Source of the DNA: Bacteroidales bacterium
Lineage (GTDB): Bacteria > Bacteroidota > Bacteroidia > Bacteroidales > Muribaculaceae
Direction of reading: 5' to 3'
DNA length: 47,619 nt
Assembly: GCA_030524805.1 (NCBI GenBank)
Contig: JAUNFY010000017.1
Location: 1-47,619, forward strand
Shown here: positions 17,629-27,170 of the stretch, in pieces
Numbering within the stretch: the stretch's first letter is position 1
Layout: the number at the start of each line of letters is the position of its first letter
Program-made: the position numbers and the translations under genes
The notes under the pieces: model-generated
The model's database searches: none
What the model was told of the DNA's origin: nothing
Seen by the model: only the letters and a program-made list of their open reading frames with translations

Positions 17629-20190
17629 TCAGGCGCAGGGGTCGATGTATTCAAACTTCAGGCGTTCCGCATCCTCGGGATGCGACACCTCGATTTTTCC
17701 TCCGAGCTTGCCTTCGGCATTGAGAGTGAGAAGGAGTTCGGCAAGGTCGTCTTCGAGATATTTTTGAATCGCACGCTTCAGGGGGCGCGCTCCGAAGTTT
17801 CTGTCGTAGCCTTTCTCTGCTATGAATTCCTTGGAGTCGTCAGACAGGCTGAGTTCGAAGCCGAGTTTCATCACCCTCGAATAGAAGTCTTTGAGTTCGA
17901 CGTCGATAATCTTGAAGATTGCTTCCTTGTCGAGTTGCTCGAACATCACCACGTCGTCGATACGGTTGAGGAATTCGGGCGAGAAGGCCCTGTTGAGGGC
18001 TTTCGAGATAACGGCACGTGCCGCCTTGGGGTCGTCGCCGTTGGTGTTGAAACCGATGCCGGATCCGAAATCCTTCAGCTGGCGGCTGCCGACGTTGGAG
18101 GTCATGATGATGATGGTGTTCTTGAAGTCGATGCGGCGGCCGAGCGAGTCGGTGAGCCGTCCTTCGTCCATCACCTGAAGCAGGAGGTTGAACACGTCGG
18201 GATGCGCTTTCTCTATCTCGTCGAGAAGCACGACGGAGTAGGGCTTGCGCCGCACCTTCTCAGTGAGCTGTCCGCCCTCCTCATAACCTACATATCCCGG
18301 AGGCGCACCGACGAGGCGGCTGACAGTGAATTTTTCCATATATTCACTCATGTCGACGCGGATGAGCGAGTCGGCGGTGTCGAAGAGATATTCGGCCAGT
18401 TTCTTGGCGAGATGAGTCTTGCCGACGCCTGTGGGGCCGAGGAACATGAAGACGCCGATTGGCTTGTCGGGGTCTTTGAGGCCGATTCGGTTGCGTTGTA
18501 TCGCTTTCACTACCTTCTGTATGGCTTCTTCCTGGCCTATGACAGAGCCCTGAAGCGTCTGCCCCATCTCGAGCAGGCGGTTACCTTCGGTCTGGGCAAT
18601 GCGCTGGGTTGGAACGCCGGTCATCATCGCCACTACTTCCGCCACCTTCTCGTCGTCTACCGTCTGGCGGTCTTCGTCGAGTTTGCCCTCCCAGTCGGCG
18701 CGCACTTTCTCGAGTTGCTTTTTGAGCGAGGTCTCACGGTTGCGCAGCTCGGCGGCGCGGGCAAAATCCTGCTGATGAGCGGCTTCGAGTTTTTCTGCGG
18801 TGGTAGCCTCTATCTCGTTTTCGAGAGCTTCCATCTCCTCGGGCACCCGGATGTTGCTGATGTGGACGCGGCTGCCGGCCTCGTCGAGAGCGTCGAGGGC
18901 CTTGTCGGGGAAATTGCGGTCGCTGATGTAGCGGTCGGTGAGTTCGACGCAGGCTTTAAGAGCCTCGTCGGTGTATGTCACGTTGTGGTGGTCTTCATAT
19001 TTCGACTTCACCTGATTAAGGATTTCGAGTGTTTCCTCGGCGGAAGTCGGTTCTACCATCACCTTCTGGAATCGACGTTCGAGTGCCCCGTCTTTCTCTA
19101 TGTTCTTGCGGTATTCGTCGAGGGTAGTCGCGCCGATGCACTGAATCTCGCCGCGGGCGAGAGCCGGCTTGAGTATGTTGGCGGCGTCCATGGTGCCGGG
19201 AGCGCTGCCGGCGCCGACAATGGTGTGGATCTCATCGATGAAGAGGATGATGTCGGGATTCTTCTGAAGCTCGTCGAGCACTGCCTTGATTCGTTCTTCA
19301 AACTGTCCGCGGTATTTCGTTCCGGCAACCATTCCGGCGAGGTCGAGGCCTATGACGCGTTTGTTGAAGAGCACACGGCTCACCTTGCGCTGGTTGATGC
19401 GCAGGGCGAGGCCCTCGACGATGGCCGATTTTCCCACGCCGGGCTCGCCGATGAGCACCGGGTTGTTTTTCTTGCGGCGGGAGAGAATCTGGGCGAGGCG
19501 TTCGATCTCCACCTCGCGCCCCACCACCGGGTCGAGACGTCCTTCAGCCGCGTTGCGGGTCATGTCGTAGCCATACTTGTCGAGCGCGGGGGTGTCGGTC
19601 TTCTCTTTGCCCGTTGAAGAGCGGCGACCCTGCCGGCCGTTGTCATTTTTGGCAAAGGCCTCGTATGAATCCTCATCGTCGTCGTCCTCTTCGGGCGCAT
19701 CCTCATCTTTCTGCCGGCCGAAATTGACGGGAGGTATCTGACCCGGACCGAAAGTCTGGATCGAGATGTCGAAGTTGAGGTATTTTTCCTTGAATTCCTT
19801 GAGAAATTCGCTATCCATGGCGCGCTGGTCGTGGATGAGGGCGAGGAGGATATGCTCGGTGCCGATTACCGACGAGTGCATCTTGCGTGCTTCGGAAGTG
19901 GCAAGCTGCAGGTGTCGCACGGCGGGCAGGCTTATGCGGTATTGCTGTTCGAAGAGAGTGGTGCTCTGTTCGTTGGTCTGGTATTCGGAGATGCGTTGCT
20001 CAAGTTCGGCGGTCATCTCGTCGATAGGGGCGTGAAGCTGCTTGAGTATTCTGAAGGCATATCCGTCTTTATTGCGCATGGCGGCAAGCAGGAAATGCTC
20101 GTTGATGATGAGTTTTGAGTCGAATTCCTGTGCGATGCGGAAAGCCTGTTCGAGAATAGGTCGGAATTGCTTTGAGTAGTCGCTTGTCAT
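17629..20190 (-). CDS. clpC: ATP-dependent Clp protease ATP-binding subunit, ClpC type
   Basis: 853 residues: a double Clp-N domain (about 1-145), an acidic/polar linker (about 160-200 with a run of Asp), first AAA+ module with GEPGVGKS (about 248-255), a middle coiled coil with EKLEAAHQQDFARAAELR, and second AAA+ module with GPTGVGKT and the C-terminal D2-small domain. It unfolds substrates for ClpP or disaggregates proteins. The coiled coil is short, as in ClpC/ClpA-like proteins, not long as in ClpB. It lies directly downstream of groEL and has its own candidate sigma-54 promoter at 20345-20361 with a leader of about 145 bases. Confidence 0.95.
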   Translation of the reverse strand: MTSDYSKQFRPILEQAFRIAQEFDSKLIINEHFLLAAMRNKDGYAFRILKQLHAPIDEMTAELEQRISEYQTNEQSTTLFEQQYRISLPAVRHLQLATSEARKMHSSVIGTEHILLALIHDQRAMDSEFLKEFKEKYLNFDISIQTFGPGQIPPVNFGRQKDEDAPEEDDDDEDSYEAFAKNDNGRQGRRSSTGKEKTDTPALDKYGYDMTRNAAEGRLDPVVGREVEIERLAQILSRRKKNNPVLIGEPGVGKSAIVEGLALRINQRKVSRVLFNKRVIGLDLAGMVAGTKYRGQFEERIKAVLDELQKNPDIILFIDEIHTIVGAGSAPGTMDAANILKPALARGEIQCIGATTLDEYRKNIEKDGALERRFQKVMVEPTSAEETLEILNQVKSKYEDHHNVTYTDEALKACVELTDRYISDRNFPDKALDALDEAGSRVHISNIRVPEEMEALENEIEATTAEKLEAAHQQDFARAAELRNRETSLKKQLEKVRADWEGKLDEDRQTVDDEKVAEVVAMMTGVPTQRIAQTEGNRLLEMGQTLQGSVIGQEEAIQKVVKAIQRNRIGLKDPDKPIGVFMFLGPTGVGKTHLAKKLAEYLFDTADSLIRVDMSEYMEKFTVSRLVGAPPGYVGYEEGGQLTEKVRRKPYSVVLLDEIEKAHPDVFNLLLQVMDEGRLTDSLGRRIDFKNTIIIMTSNVGSRQLKDFGSGIGFNTNGDDPKAARAVISKALNRAFSPEFLNRIDDVVMFEQLDKEAIFKIIDVELKDFYSRVMKLGFELSLSDDSKEFIAEKGYDRNFGARPLKRAIQKYLEDDLAELLLTLNAEGKLGGKIEVSHPEDAERLKFEYIDPCA

Positions 20191-20344
20191 GTTATATGAT
20201 TGTTATGCTCTTGCCTTGCACTGGCTTCGGAGAGATTGATGTGGGATGGTGTGGGTGTCGGTTGCAGAAGCCGTCACAATCACTTGTCGTAGCCATATAA
20301 TGCTGAAGCGCAAGCCTGATTTCTTGAATTAATGCTTTAATAAT

Positions 20345-20361
20345 AACAAACGGCGTGCCAA
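20345..20361 (-). promoter_or_regulatory. Candidate sigma-54 (-24/-12) promoter of clpC
   Basis: Minus strand TTGGCACGCCGTTTGTT. It matches the sigma-54 consensus YTGGCACG-N4-TTGCW at every fixed position except the C of the -12 GC, which is T. The -24 block and spacing are exact. It shares the extended form TTTGGCACG-N3-TTTGYTAWT with the motif before groES. Expected transcription start is near 20335. No TAnnTTTG element is seen at a suitable place. Confidence 0.65.
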
Positions 20362-20372
20362 AATGGTCAAAG

Positions 20373-20397
20373 GGCGGAATCTTTTCGGGCTTCCGCC
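20373..20397 (-). terminator. Terminator of groESL
   Basis: Stem GGCGGAA / TTCCGCC with an 11-base loop, about 94 bases past the groEL stop in the direction of transcription. It ends only 11 bp before the clpC sigma-54 motif. The downstream T-tract is weak. Confidence 0.6.
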
Positions 20398-20490
20398 TTC
20401 ACACGGCTTCCCCTGGCAGTTTTATCCTGATTTCAGTTTTATTCTGGGGATGTCTTATGTTGATTACATCCCGGATGGGATGGGTGATGA

Positions 20491-22137
<1,647 letters not shown>

Positions 22138-22410
22138 TTATGCGATGACGGCGAGAACGTCGTTCTGACGCATGATGATGTATTTCTTGTTTTCGAATTC
22201 GATTTCAGTGCCGGCATATTTGCCATAGAGCACTTCGTCGCCGGGTTTGAGAGTCATTTCCTCGTCTTTGGTTCCGTTACCGACAGCGAGTACTTTGCCA
22301 CGGAGGGGTTTTTCCTTAGCGGAATCGGGGATAATGATTCCGCCCATAGTCACTTCTTCAGCCGCAGTGGGCTCAACGAGCACGCGGTCGCCTAAGGGTT
22401 TGATGTTCAT
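22138..22410 (-). CDS. groS: Co-chaperonin GroES (10 kDa)
   Basis: 90 residues: [14 protein letters not shown] at the start, the mobile loop region ([18 protein letters not shown]) and [13 protein letters not shown]. Caps GroEL. First gene of the groESL operon; ATG at 22410. A sigma-54-like promoter lies upstream at 22498-22514, leaving a leader of about 77 bases. No CIRCE repeat (the HrcA site) is present. Confidence 0.99.
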   Translation of the reverse strand: MNIKPLGDRVLVEPTAAEEVTMGGIIIPDSAKEKPLRGKVLAVGNGTKDEEMTLKPGDEVLYGKYAGTEIEFENKKYIIMRQNDVLAVIA

Positions 22411-22497
22411 CTCAGATATTCTTTATATAAGGTTATACATTAATAGGTAGGGAGGGTGTCCCGCTGAAGGGGAAAAGCCTCTCCGCGTATTGGGATT

Positions 22498-22514
22498 AGC
22501 AAATATCGTGCCAA
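22498..22514 (-). promoter_or_regulatory. Candidate sigma-54 (-24/-12) promoter of groESL
   Basis: Minus strand TTGGCACGATATTTGCT, a full match to the sigma-54 consensus YTGGCACG-N4-TTGCW. Its -24 GG is at 22511-22512 and -12 GC at 22499-22500. Expected start of transcription is near 22488, 77 bases before the groES ATG. Two inverted repeats lie upstream (22516-22562 and 22578-22607), in the zone where NtrC-type activators bind. Confidence 0.75.
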
Positions 22515-22515
22515 A

Positions 22516-22562
22516 CTTCAAAAGAGACAACGAGGGGGCTTATTTAATAGTTGTCTTTGAAG
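22516..22562. repeat. Inverted repeat upstream of the groESL promoter
   Basis: CTTCAAAAGAGACAAC (22516-22531) pairs with GTTGTCTTTGAAG (22550-22562) apart from a 3-base bulge. The spacer is 18 bases. It adjoins the -24 element. It could be an activator or repressor site; the evidence is symmetry and position only. Confidence 0.5.
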
Positions 22563-22575
22563 ATTAAAATTTGCT

Positions 22576-22638
22576 AACTAACGATTCGCCATTTGGCGAA
22601 TCGTTAGGGTTAGGGGTTAAGGGTTAGTGGTTAGTTTG
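22576..22638 (+). repeat. Hairpin plus telomere-like G-rich tail, copy A
   Basis: Perfect 13-bp stem CTAACGATTCGCC / GGCGAATCGTTAG (22578-22590, 22595-22607) with the loop ATTT, followed at once by a G-rich tail of GGTTA/GGGTTA-type units ending TTAGTTTG (to 22638). The tail is the same as that of copy B (35202-35259) at all but three positions, while the hairpin arms are unrelated. The tail has three G3-G4 tracts and could fold as a G-quadruplex. It lies between EFR1 (ends 22665, minus) and the groES promoter. Confidence 0.75.
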
Positions 22639-22664
22639 TTGGAGGGGGTGTTGCAGGGAATTGT

Positions 22665-23462
22665 TTATTTTGAGGGGCGGTTTATGGGGAGGCAGGGGAG
22701 GGCTGCTGTGTATTGGCCTTTGCGGGCGGTTTGCCTGCCGTATGCCACGGCGTGTACGGGACATGTGTGGTAGCAACGGAGGCAGAGGGTGCAGTTGTCG
22801 GCCCATGCCGGGTGGCCGCCGCGCATCGTGATGTTCCGGAGAGGACACGCCGCGGCGCATCTGCCGCAGCCGACGCATTGGTCGGTGGAATGAAACGGAC
22901 GGGGCGACGTGCCAAATCTGACAAACCAGGGATATATGATATAGGTCTTCACCCGCGAGAACGACAGGCGGATAGGGATGTCACCTCCATTGTTGAGAAT
23001 GGCGTCGGCTATGCGGGCCACGGCAGCAGGAGCCGCTTCGAGTTTCTTGCGTTCCAACTCAGCGGAATCTACGTCGAAACCTTTCATGCAGACGTAGGTG
23101 TTGGGCATCTCGACGGCAAAAGCGGCTTCGGCTTTCAACCCCCGGTGCGCCATCTCCCGGCGCCACAGGCGGTCGGTGTAGCCGATATCGTCGCCGCAGG
23201 TGACGAGCATATAGTGTGAAGCCTGCAGCGCTTCGCGGGAGAGGCCGACATTGCGCATGAAATTTACCATAGCAGGAGGTATGCCCCATGAATATACAGG
23301 AAACGCCCACACGAGGCGACCGTTGGCCGGAGCGAGAGTGTGGCGGTCAGGGTGCAGTAGCATATCGGTGTCGAGCGGGAGCAGCTGATCATCACCGAGT
23401 TTTTCGGCAAGCAAGGTTGCTGCCATGGCAGTGTTGCCGGTGCCTGAGAAATAAACTATCAT
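22665..23462 (-). CDS. EFR1-type flavodoxin-ferredoxin protein
   Basis: 265 residues. The N-terminal flavodoxin-like domain opens with YFSGTGNTAMAA (FMN phosphate loop). The C-terminal part has two 4Fe-4S motifs: CVGCGRCAAACP and CTLCLRCYHTCP. This is the EFR1 layout, an electron carrier pairing FMN with two iron-sulphur clusters; its partner is not known. Last gene of the run cdsA - SDR - EFR1; the gap to the SDR stop is 3 bases. Confidence 0.9.
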   Translation of the reverse strand: MIVYFSGTGNTAMAATLLAEKLGDDQLLPLDTDMLLHPDRHTLAPANGRLVWAFPVYSWGIPPAMVNFMRNVGLSREALQASHYMLVTCGDDIGYTDRLWRREMAHRGLKAEAAFAVEMPNTYVCMKGFDVDSAELERKKLEAAPAAVARIADAILNNGGDIPIRLSFSRVKTYIIYPWFVRFGTSPRPFHSTDQCVGCGRCAAACPLRNITMRGGHPAWADNCTLCLRCYHTCPVHAVAYGRQTARKGQYTAALPCLPINRPSK

Positions 23463-23465
23463 AGG

Positions 23466-24212
23466 TCAGATTGAGAAGCGGATGGGTAGTCGCACCCAAA
23501 GCCAACGTGGAATGAGGCGCCAGAAAGCCACGAGGAGTGAGTAGCGCCAGTCGATCACGGCCACGCGCTTTTTCCGGTCGATGGCTCTCACAGCGAGGCG
23601 CGCCACGTGGTCGGGCTTCATCAGCATCGGATAGCTCCGGCTGCTGTCGAGGAGAGGAGTAGCGGTGAATCCCGGTCTGATGTCGGTGATGGCTACAGGC
23701 AGCTTGCGGATGCGGCGGAGTTGGTCGAGACCTTCGAGATAGGCATTCTGAAAGCGCTTCGAGGCGCTGTAGCTCAGTGACATACCGAGTGTGCGGACGC
23801 CGGCTATGGATGAAATGGCGGCAAATCGTGCAGGTCTGCCCGAGGCTGCCAGATAATTGAATGTTGTGTCGGCTATGGCCGTGAAGCCGAGGCAGTCGGT
23901 GCGGACGGTCTTGATGTCGGTGTTACAGTCGAGCGCAGGGTTATAGCTTCCGATGCCGGCGCAGTTGACGACAGCGTCTACGTCGTCCGATGTGCGGAGT
24001 ATGCCGGCAAAGCGGTCTGCGGCATCCGGAGCGTCCACGTCAAGCGGATGGACAGTGATCCGACCGGGATAACGGGCGGCGAACGACTCCAGCCTTTCAA
24101 TGCTGCGTGCGCACACATGGAGAGTGCAGCCGCGGCGGGCATATATGTCGGCAATCTCACGTCCGATGCCGGATGAGGCTCCGATGATGACGACGTTTCT
24201 TATATTATCCAC
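23466..24212 (-). CDS. Short-chain dehydrogenase/reductase
   Basis: 248 residues with the SDR signature: nucleotide loop GASSGIGRE (about 12-20), NCAG, catalytic Ser in AISSIAG and Tyr-x3-Lys in YSASK. The C-terminus (AFWRLIPRWLWVRLPIRFSI) is hydrophobic and may touch the membrane, as in several lipid-modifying SDRs. Substrate unknown; linkage to cdsA suggests lipid metabolism, as inference. Start is GTG at 24212: an in-frame TAA lies a few codons upstream and no ATG precedes the fold. Confidence 0.88.
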   Translation of the reverse strand: MDNIRNVVIIGASSGIGREIADIYARRGCTLHVCARSIERLESFAARYPGRITVHPLDVDAPDAADRFAGILRTSDDVDAVVNCAGIGSYNPALDCNTDIKTVRTDCLGFTAIADTTFNYLAASGRPARFAAISSIAGVRTLGMSLSYSASKRFQNAYLEGLDQLRRIRKLPVAITDIRPGFTATPLLDSSRSYPMLMKPDHVARLAVRAIDRKKRVAVIDWRYSLLVAFWRLIPRWLWVRLPIRFSI

Positions 24213-24245
24213 TGGCTTAGCGGGATTTGAATACGGACTGAAAGT

Positions 24246-25043
24246 TCAGAACTCGTAGCAGAAAAACATCAGGAGGAAAGCCACGGGGTATGCTATCAGG
24301 AAGGAGTCGATGCGGTCGAGCAGGCCTCCATGTCCGGGAATCCAGTTGCCCGAATCCTTGAAGCCGCAGCTGCGTTTGATCTTGGATTCAAGCAGGTCGC
24401 CGAGAGTGCCGAAAAAGCAGGTGCTGACAGCGAGCAGGAGCGACATGGCGAGGCGGGGAAGATAATAGCCGAAAAGTTGCGGGCGGATGAAATAGAGGAT
24501 GAGGACACCGACCAATGTGAAGGCGACGCCACCGAAGAACCCTTCCCACGTCTTCTTAGGGGAAATCTTGGGGCTCATCTTGTGGCGCCCGGCAAGCGAA
24601 CCTACGATGTAGGCTCCCGAATCGTTGAGCCACAGCATGGCAAAGACGAAAAGCGGAAGCATTCCGGAGGGGTCGGCGATCATGAAAGCAAAGGGAATGC
24701 CGAGATATACCTGACCGTAGGAGGGAATCTTGAGGGTGCCATCGGAGTTTTTCTCGATCTTTCGTGCGAAAATGAACCTTATGATCATAAGGCCGAACCA
24801 GAGGATGACACTATAGCGGTTGGTGGCGATGCCCAGAAGGCTCAGCACGCCGAAGATGTCGAGCAGGAAGATGGGGAGAGTCTTGTCGGAGATGCCGATC
24901 TGCATGCGGTCGAGTTCGATGATGCCGATTACGGCGAAAGCAGCCGCGAGCAGCAGGATGGCCCATCCGCCATAGCAGAGGGCGAGGATTATGACAGCCG
25001 CATATACAATACCGGAGGCGGCGCGTATCAGGAATTTATGCAT
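24246..25043 (-). CDS. cdsA: Phosphatidate cytidylyltransferase
   Basis: 265 residues, about seven to eight membrane segments, with the CDP-diglyceride synthase signature near the C-terminus (SKIKRSCGFKDSGNWIPGHG followed by GLLDRIDS). Makes CDP-diacylglycerol from phosphatidic acid and CTP, the entry to all phospholipids. ATG at 25043. First gene of the operon with the SDR and EFR1 genes; divergent from rsmG, with a -7-type element TAATTTTG at 25132-25139. Confidence 0.96.
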   Translation of the reverse strand: MHKFLIRAASGIVYAAVIILALCYGGWAILLLAAAFAVIGIIELDRMQIGISDKTLPIFLLDIFGVLSLLGIATNRYSVILWFGLMIIRFIFARKIEKNSDGTLKIPSYGQVYLGIPFAFMIADPSGMLPLFVFAMLWLNDSGAYIVGSLAGRHKMSPKISPKKTWEGFFGGVAFTLVGVLILYFIRPQLFGYYLPRLAMSLLLAVSTCFFGTLGDLLESKIKRSCGFKDSGNWIPGHGGLLDRIDSFLIAYPVAFLLMFFCYEF

Positions 25044-25131
25044 TTCGTTTTTTTCTTTTAGGTGTCGTGATGGTATTATTGATCCGAAGGCTATTATCAG
25101 CGATAAAGAGCATCGGGATATTTGAATAGCA

Positions 25132-25202
25132 CAAAATTACAAAAAAATACCGACATATTTGTTCGGAGATAGGCGAAAATTGGCGGGAATTTGTTATTTT
25201 TG
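25132..25202. promoter_or_regulatory. Divergent cdsA / rsmG promoter region
   Basis: A minus-strand TAATTTTG (25132-25139) points to cdsA; a plus-strand TATTTTTG (25195-25202) points to rsmG. Neither has a clear TTTG at about 20 bases. The rsmG element ends only 4 bases before the ATG at 25207, so its mRNA would have almost no leader. Confidence 0.5.
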
Positions 25203-25206
25203 CATC

Positions 25207-25830
25207 ATGATAGACATAATAACCAAATATTTCCCATCGCTGACCGCCCGCCAGCGGGAGCAGTTTGAGGTGATGGCGCGTCTTTATCCCGAATGGAATG
25301 AGAAGATCAATGTCGTGAGCAGGAAAGATATCGACAACCTTGAGGTGAACCATCTTCTGCACAGCCTCGCGATAGCGCGATTCATACGTTTCACTCCCGG
25401 CAGCCGCATACTTGACTTCGGAACCGGAGGAGGACTCCCCGGTCTGCCGCTTGCGGTAATGATGCCCGACGTGCATTTCCATCTCATCGACCGGGTGGGC
25501 AAGAAACTGAAGGTGGCGGCCGATATAGCGGAGCAGGCGGGCATCACGAACGTCACTTTCCAGCATGGCGACAGCGGCGAATGCCACGACAAATTCGATT
25601 TTGTGGTGAGTCGCGCGGTGATGACTCAGCCCGAGCTTGTGCGTCTGAGCCGAAAGAATGTAGGGCCGCAACAGCGCAATGCCATACCCAACGGCATAAT
25701 AACTCTCAAAGGGGGCGACCTGACCGAAGAACTTAAGGGATTGCCAACTTCGGAGGTGGTGGACCTCAGCCAATATTTCGCGGAAGATTTTTTCGAAACA
25801 AAAAAACTGGTCTACACTCCTATAATGTAA
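25207..25830 (+). CDS. rsmG: 16S rRNA (guanine-527-N7) methyltransferase
   Basis: 207 residues. Rossmann-type SAM site DFGTGGGLPGLPLAVMMP, then HLIDRVGKKLKVA and VVSRAV, the RsmG (GidB) pattern. Methylates 16S rRNA at the base equivalent to G527. The start chosen is ATG 25207 (MIDIITKYF); upstream codons are AT-rich promoter sequence. The mRNA is likely leaderless or nearly so. Confidence 0.95.
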   Translation: MIDIITKYFPSLTARQREQFEVMARLYPEWNEKINVVSRKDIDNLEVNHLLHSLAIARFIRFTPGSRILDFGTGGGLPGLPLAVMMPDVHFHLIDRVGKKLKVAADIAEQAGITNVTFQHGDSGECHDKFDFVVSRAVMTQPELVRLSRKNVGPQQRNAIPNGIITLKGGDLTEELKGLPTSEVVDLSQYFAEDFFETKKLVYTPIM

Positions 25831-25918
25831 GGAAGCCTGAATATGCGGGCATCCCCGTAATGTAAGGCCACTGAAGCAATATAGGGCCACTGAAGCAAAG
25901 ACACCTTATAATATAAGG
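25823..25918 (+). repeat. Short direct repeats after rsmG
   Basis: GGCCACTGAAGCAA occurs twice, at 25866-25879 and 25885-25898 (19-bp period). TAATGTAAGG occurs at 25823-25832 and 25858-25867, with a variant TAATATAAGG at 25909-25918. The first copy contains the rsmG stop codon. Probably slipped-strand duplication; no coding role is seen. Confidence 0.6.
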
Positions 25919-25945
25919 ACAAATTCTATATAATTACCATATAAT

Positions 25946-26587
25946 ATGCTGAAGATAGCTAAATTCACATTCTATATGTTTGGAATCAACACATACGTGG
26001 TGTATGATCCCGAACGGAAAGAAGCGGCGGTGATAGACCCCGGTATGAGCCGCGGCGAGGAATTTGATGCGATGGAGAAATTCATCGCGAGAGAAAACCT
26101 GAACGTGACACACCTTATCAACACGCATCTGCACATCGATCACGCCATAGCCGACAACTGGATGTCGGAGCGATACGGATTGCCGGTGGAAGCACATGCG
26201 GACGATGCCATGCTCGGGAAGATACTGGCCCAGCAGGCACAGCGCTTCGGCATAAGAGGTGTGGATGCGAAGGTGGAGATAGGCAAGGAACTGAAGGAAG
26301 GCGACGAGGTGAAGATAGGCGACGGACGGCTCGAGGTGCTTCATGTGCCCGGCCACAGCCCCGGCAGTATCGCGCTTTACGACCGTGAAGACGGATTCGT
26401 GATATCGGGCGACACCCTTTTCGAGGGGAGTATCGGGCGCACCGACCTGATGGGAGGCGACTATGGTCAGCTTGTAAAAGCCATCACCGGCAAACTGCTC
26501 TCCCTCCCTCCGCAGACTGTGGTGTATCCCGGTCACGGACAGCCGACGACAGTGGAGCGGGAGAAAACTTCGAATCCTTATCTATGA
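25946..26587 (+). CDS. MBL-fold metallo-hydrolase (glyoxalase II-like)
   Basis: 213 residues with the metallo-beta-lactamase metal motif THLHIDHAIAD, then HVPGHSPGSIALYD, SGDTLF and the final VYPGHGQPTTV. These give the two-metal site of the glyoxalase II-like branch. Substrate unknown. Follows rsmG and precedes the DUF5063 gene by 37 bases, so co-transcription is possible. Start ATG 25946. Confidence 0.9.
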   Translation: MLKIAKFTFYMFGINTYVVYDPERKEAAVIDPGMSRGEEFDAMEKFIARENLNVTHLINTHLHIDHAIADNWMSERYGLPVEAHADDAMLGKILAQQAQRFGIRGVDAKVEIGKELKEGDEVKIGDGRLEVLHVPGHSPGSIALYDREDGFVISGDTLFEGSIGRTDLMGGDYGQLVKAITGKLLSLPPQTVVYPGHGQPTTVEREKTSNPYL

Positions 26588-26624
26588 CAGGGGCATTTCC
26601 CGATAAAGCATAAAAGAAACAGAA

Positions 26625-27158
26625 ATGGAATCAGAAAAGACACGGCTCATACGCCTGGTGGCATTATGCTCCGAATATTGCGGAGCAATCGAGAATGCCG
26701 GAGCGAATGAATTGCCCGGACTTGTAAAGGAATTGTTGGGCTATCTCTGCCGCATATATCACGAATTTCTCGATATCGAGGCAGTGGAAGACAGCAGCAT
26801 ATATGAATGGGGAATGCCGTCGGAATCGTATTCGTCGGACATGGACGAGGTGCAATATGAGTCGGCGAGGCAGTCGCTGGCTGCGATATTCGGTCAGCAC
26901 GACACCTACCTGGAGACGTTCGAGCGCGACATGAAGTATTCCGACACCCCTATCACGGCCACCGTTTCGGAAAATCTCTGCGACATATATCAGTCGCTCT
27001 ATAATTTCGTGGTGGAAGTGCGCGAGAGCGAGGGTGGAAATCTTGAAGAGGCCTTCAGACGCTGCAAAGAGCAATTCGACGAATATTGGTCGCAGACGCT
27101 ATGCAATGTGATGCGCGCCCTCAATGCCATCCGCACCGATGCCGAAACCGAAAACTAA
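26625..27158 (+). CDS. DUF5063 family protein
   Basis: 177 residues, acidic and all-helical in appearance, with no signal peptide or membrane segment. The pattern (LVKELLGYLCRIYHEFLDIE, then DTYLETFERDMKYSDTPITATVSENLCDIYQSLYNF and EAFRRCKEQFDEYWSQTL) fits DUF5063, common in Bacteroidales and without a known function. It sits 12 bases before the M18 aminopeptidase. The family call is from memory of the pattern, so moderate. Confidence 0.72.
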   Translation: MESEKTRLIRLVALCSEYCGAIENAGANELPGLVKELLGYLCRIYHEFLDIEAVEDSSIYEWGMPSESYSSDMDEVQYESARQSLAAIFGQHDTYLETFERDMKYSDTPITATVSENLCDIYQSLYNFVVEVRESEGGNLEEAFRRCKEQFDEYWSQTLCNVMRALNAIRTDAETEN

Positions 27159-27170
27159 ATTAGAAATAAA

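Larger units (their letters stand above)
20191..20490. other. Intergenic region between groEL and clpC
   Basis: 300 bp without a gene. Reading in the direction of the genes (leftward), it holds the groEL terminator hairpin (20373-20397), then a sigma-54-like promoter (20345-20361), then a leader of about 145 bases before the clpC ATG at 20190. No other reading frame or repeat is supported. Confidence 0.7.

Noticed and set aside
17200-19617. An 805-codon open frame on the plus strand opposite clpC
   Set aside because: Antisense shadow of clpC, no domain recognised; the same holds for the long frames opposite aguA-aguB (2161-4544) and the 37252-39453 TPR gene.
22411-22500. CIRCE (HrcA) element upstream of groES
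   Set aside because: The TTAGCACTC-N9-GAGTGCTAA pattern is not present in the region; only the sigma-54-like motif and palindromes are seen.
22605-22638. True telomere repeats
   Set aside because: The TTAGGG-like units are irregular, short and internal on a bacterial chromosome; they are reported as a G-rich tail instead.
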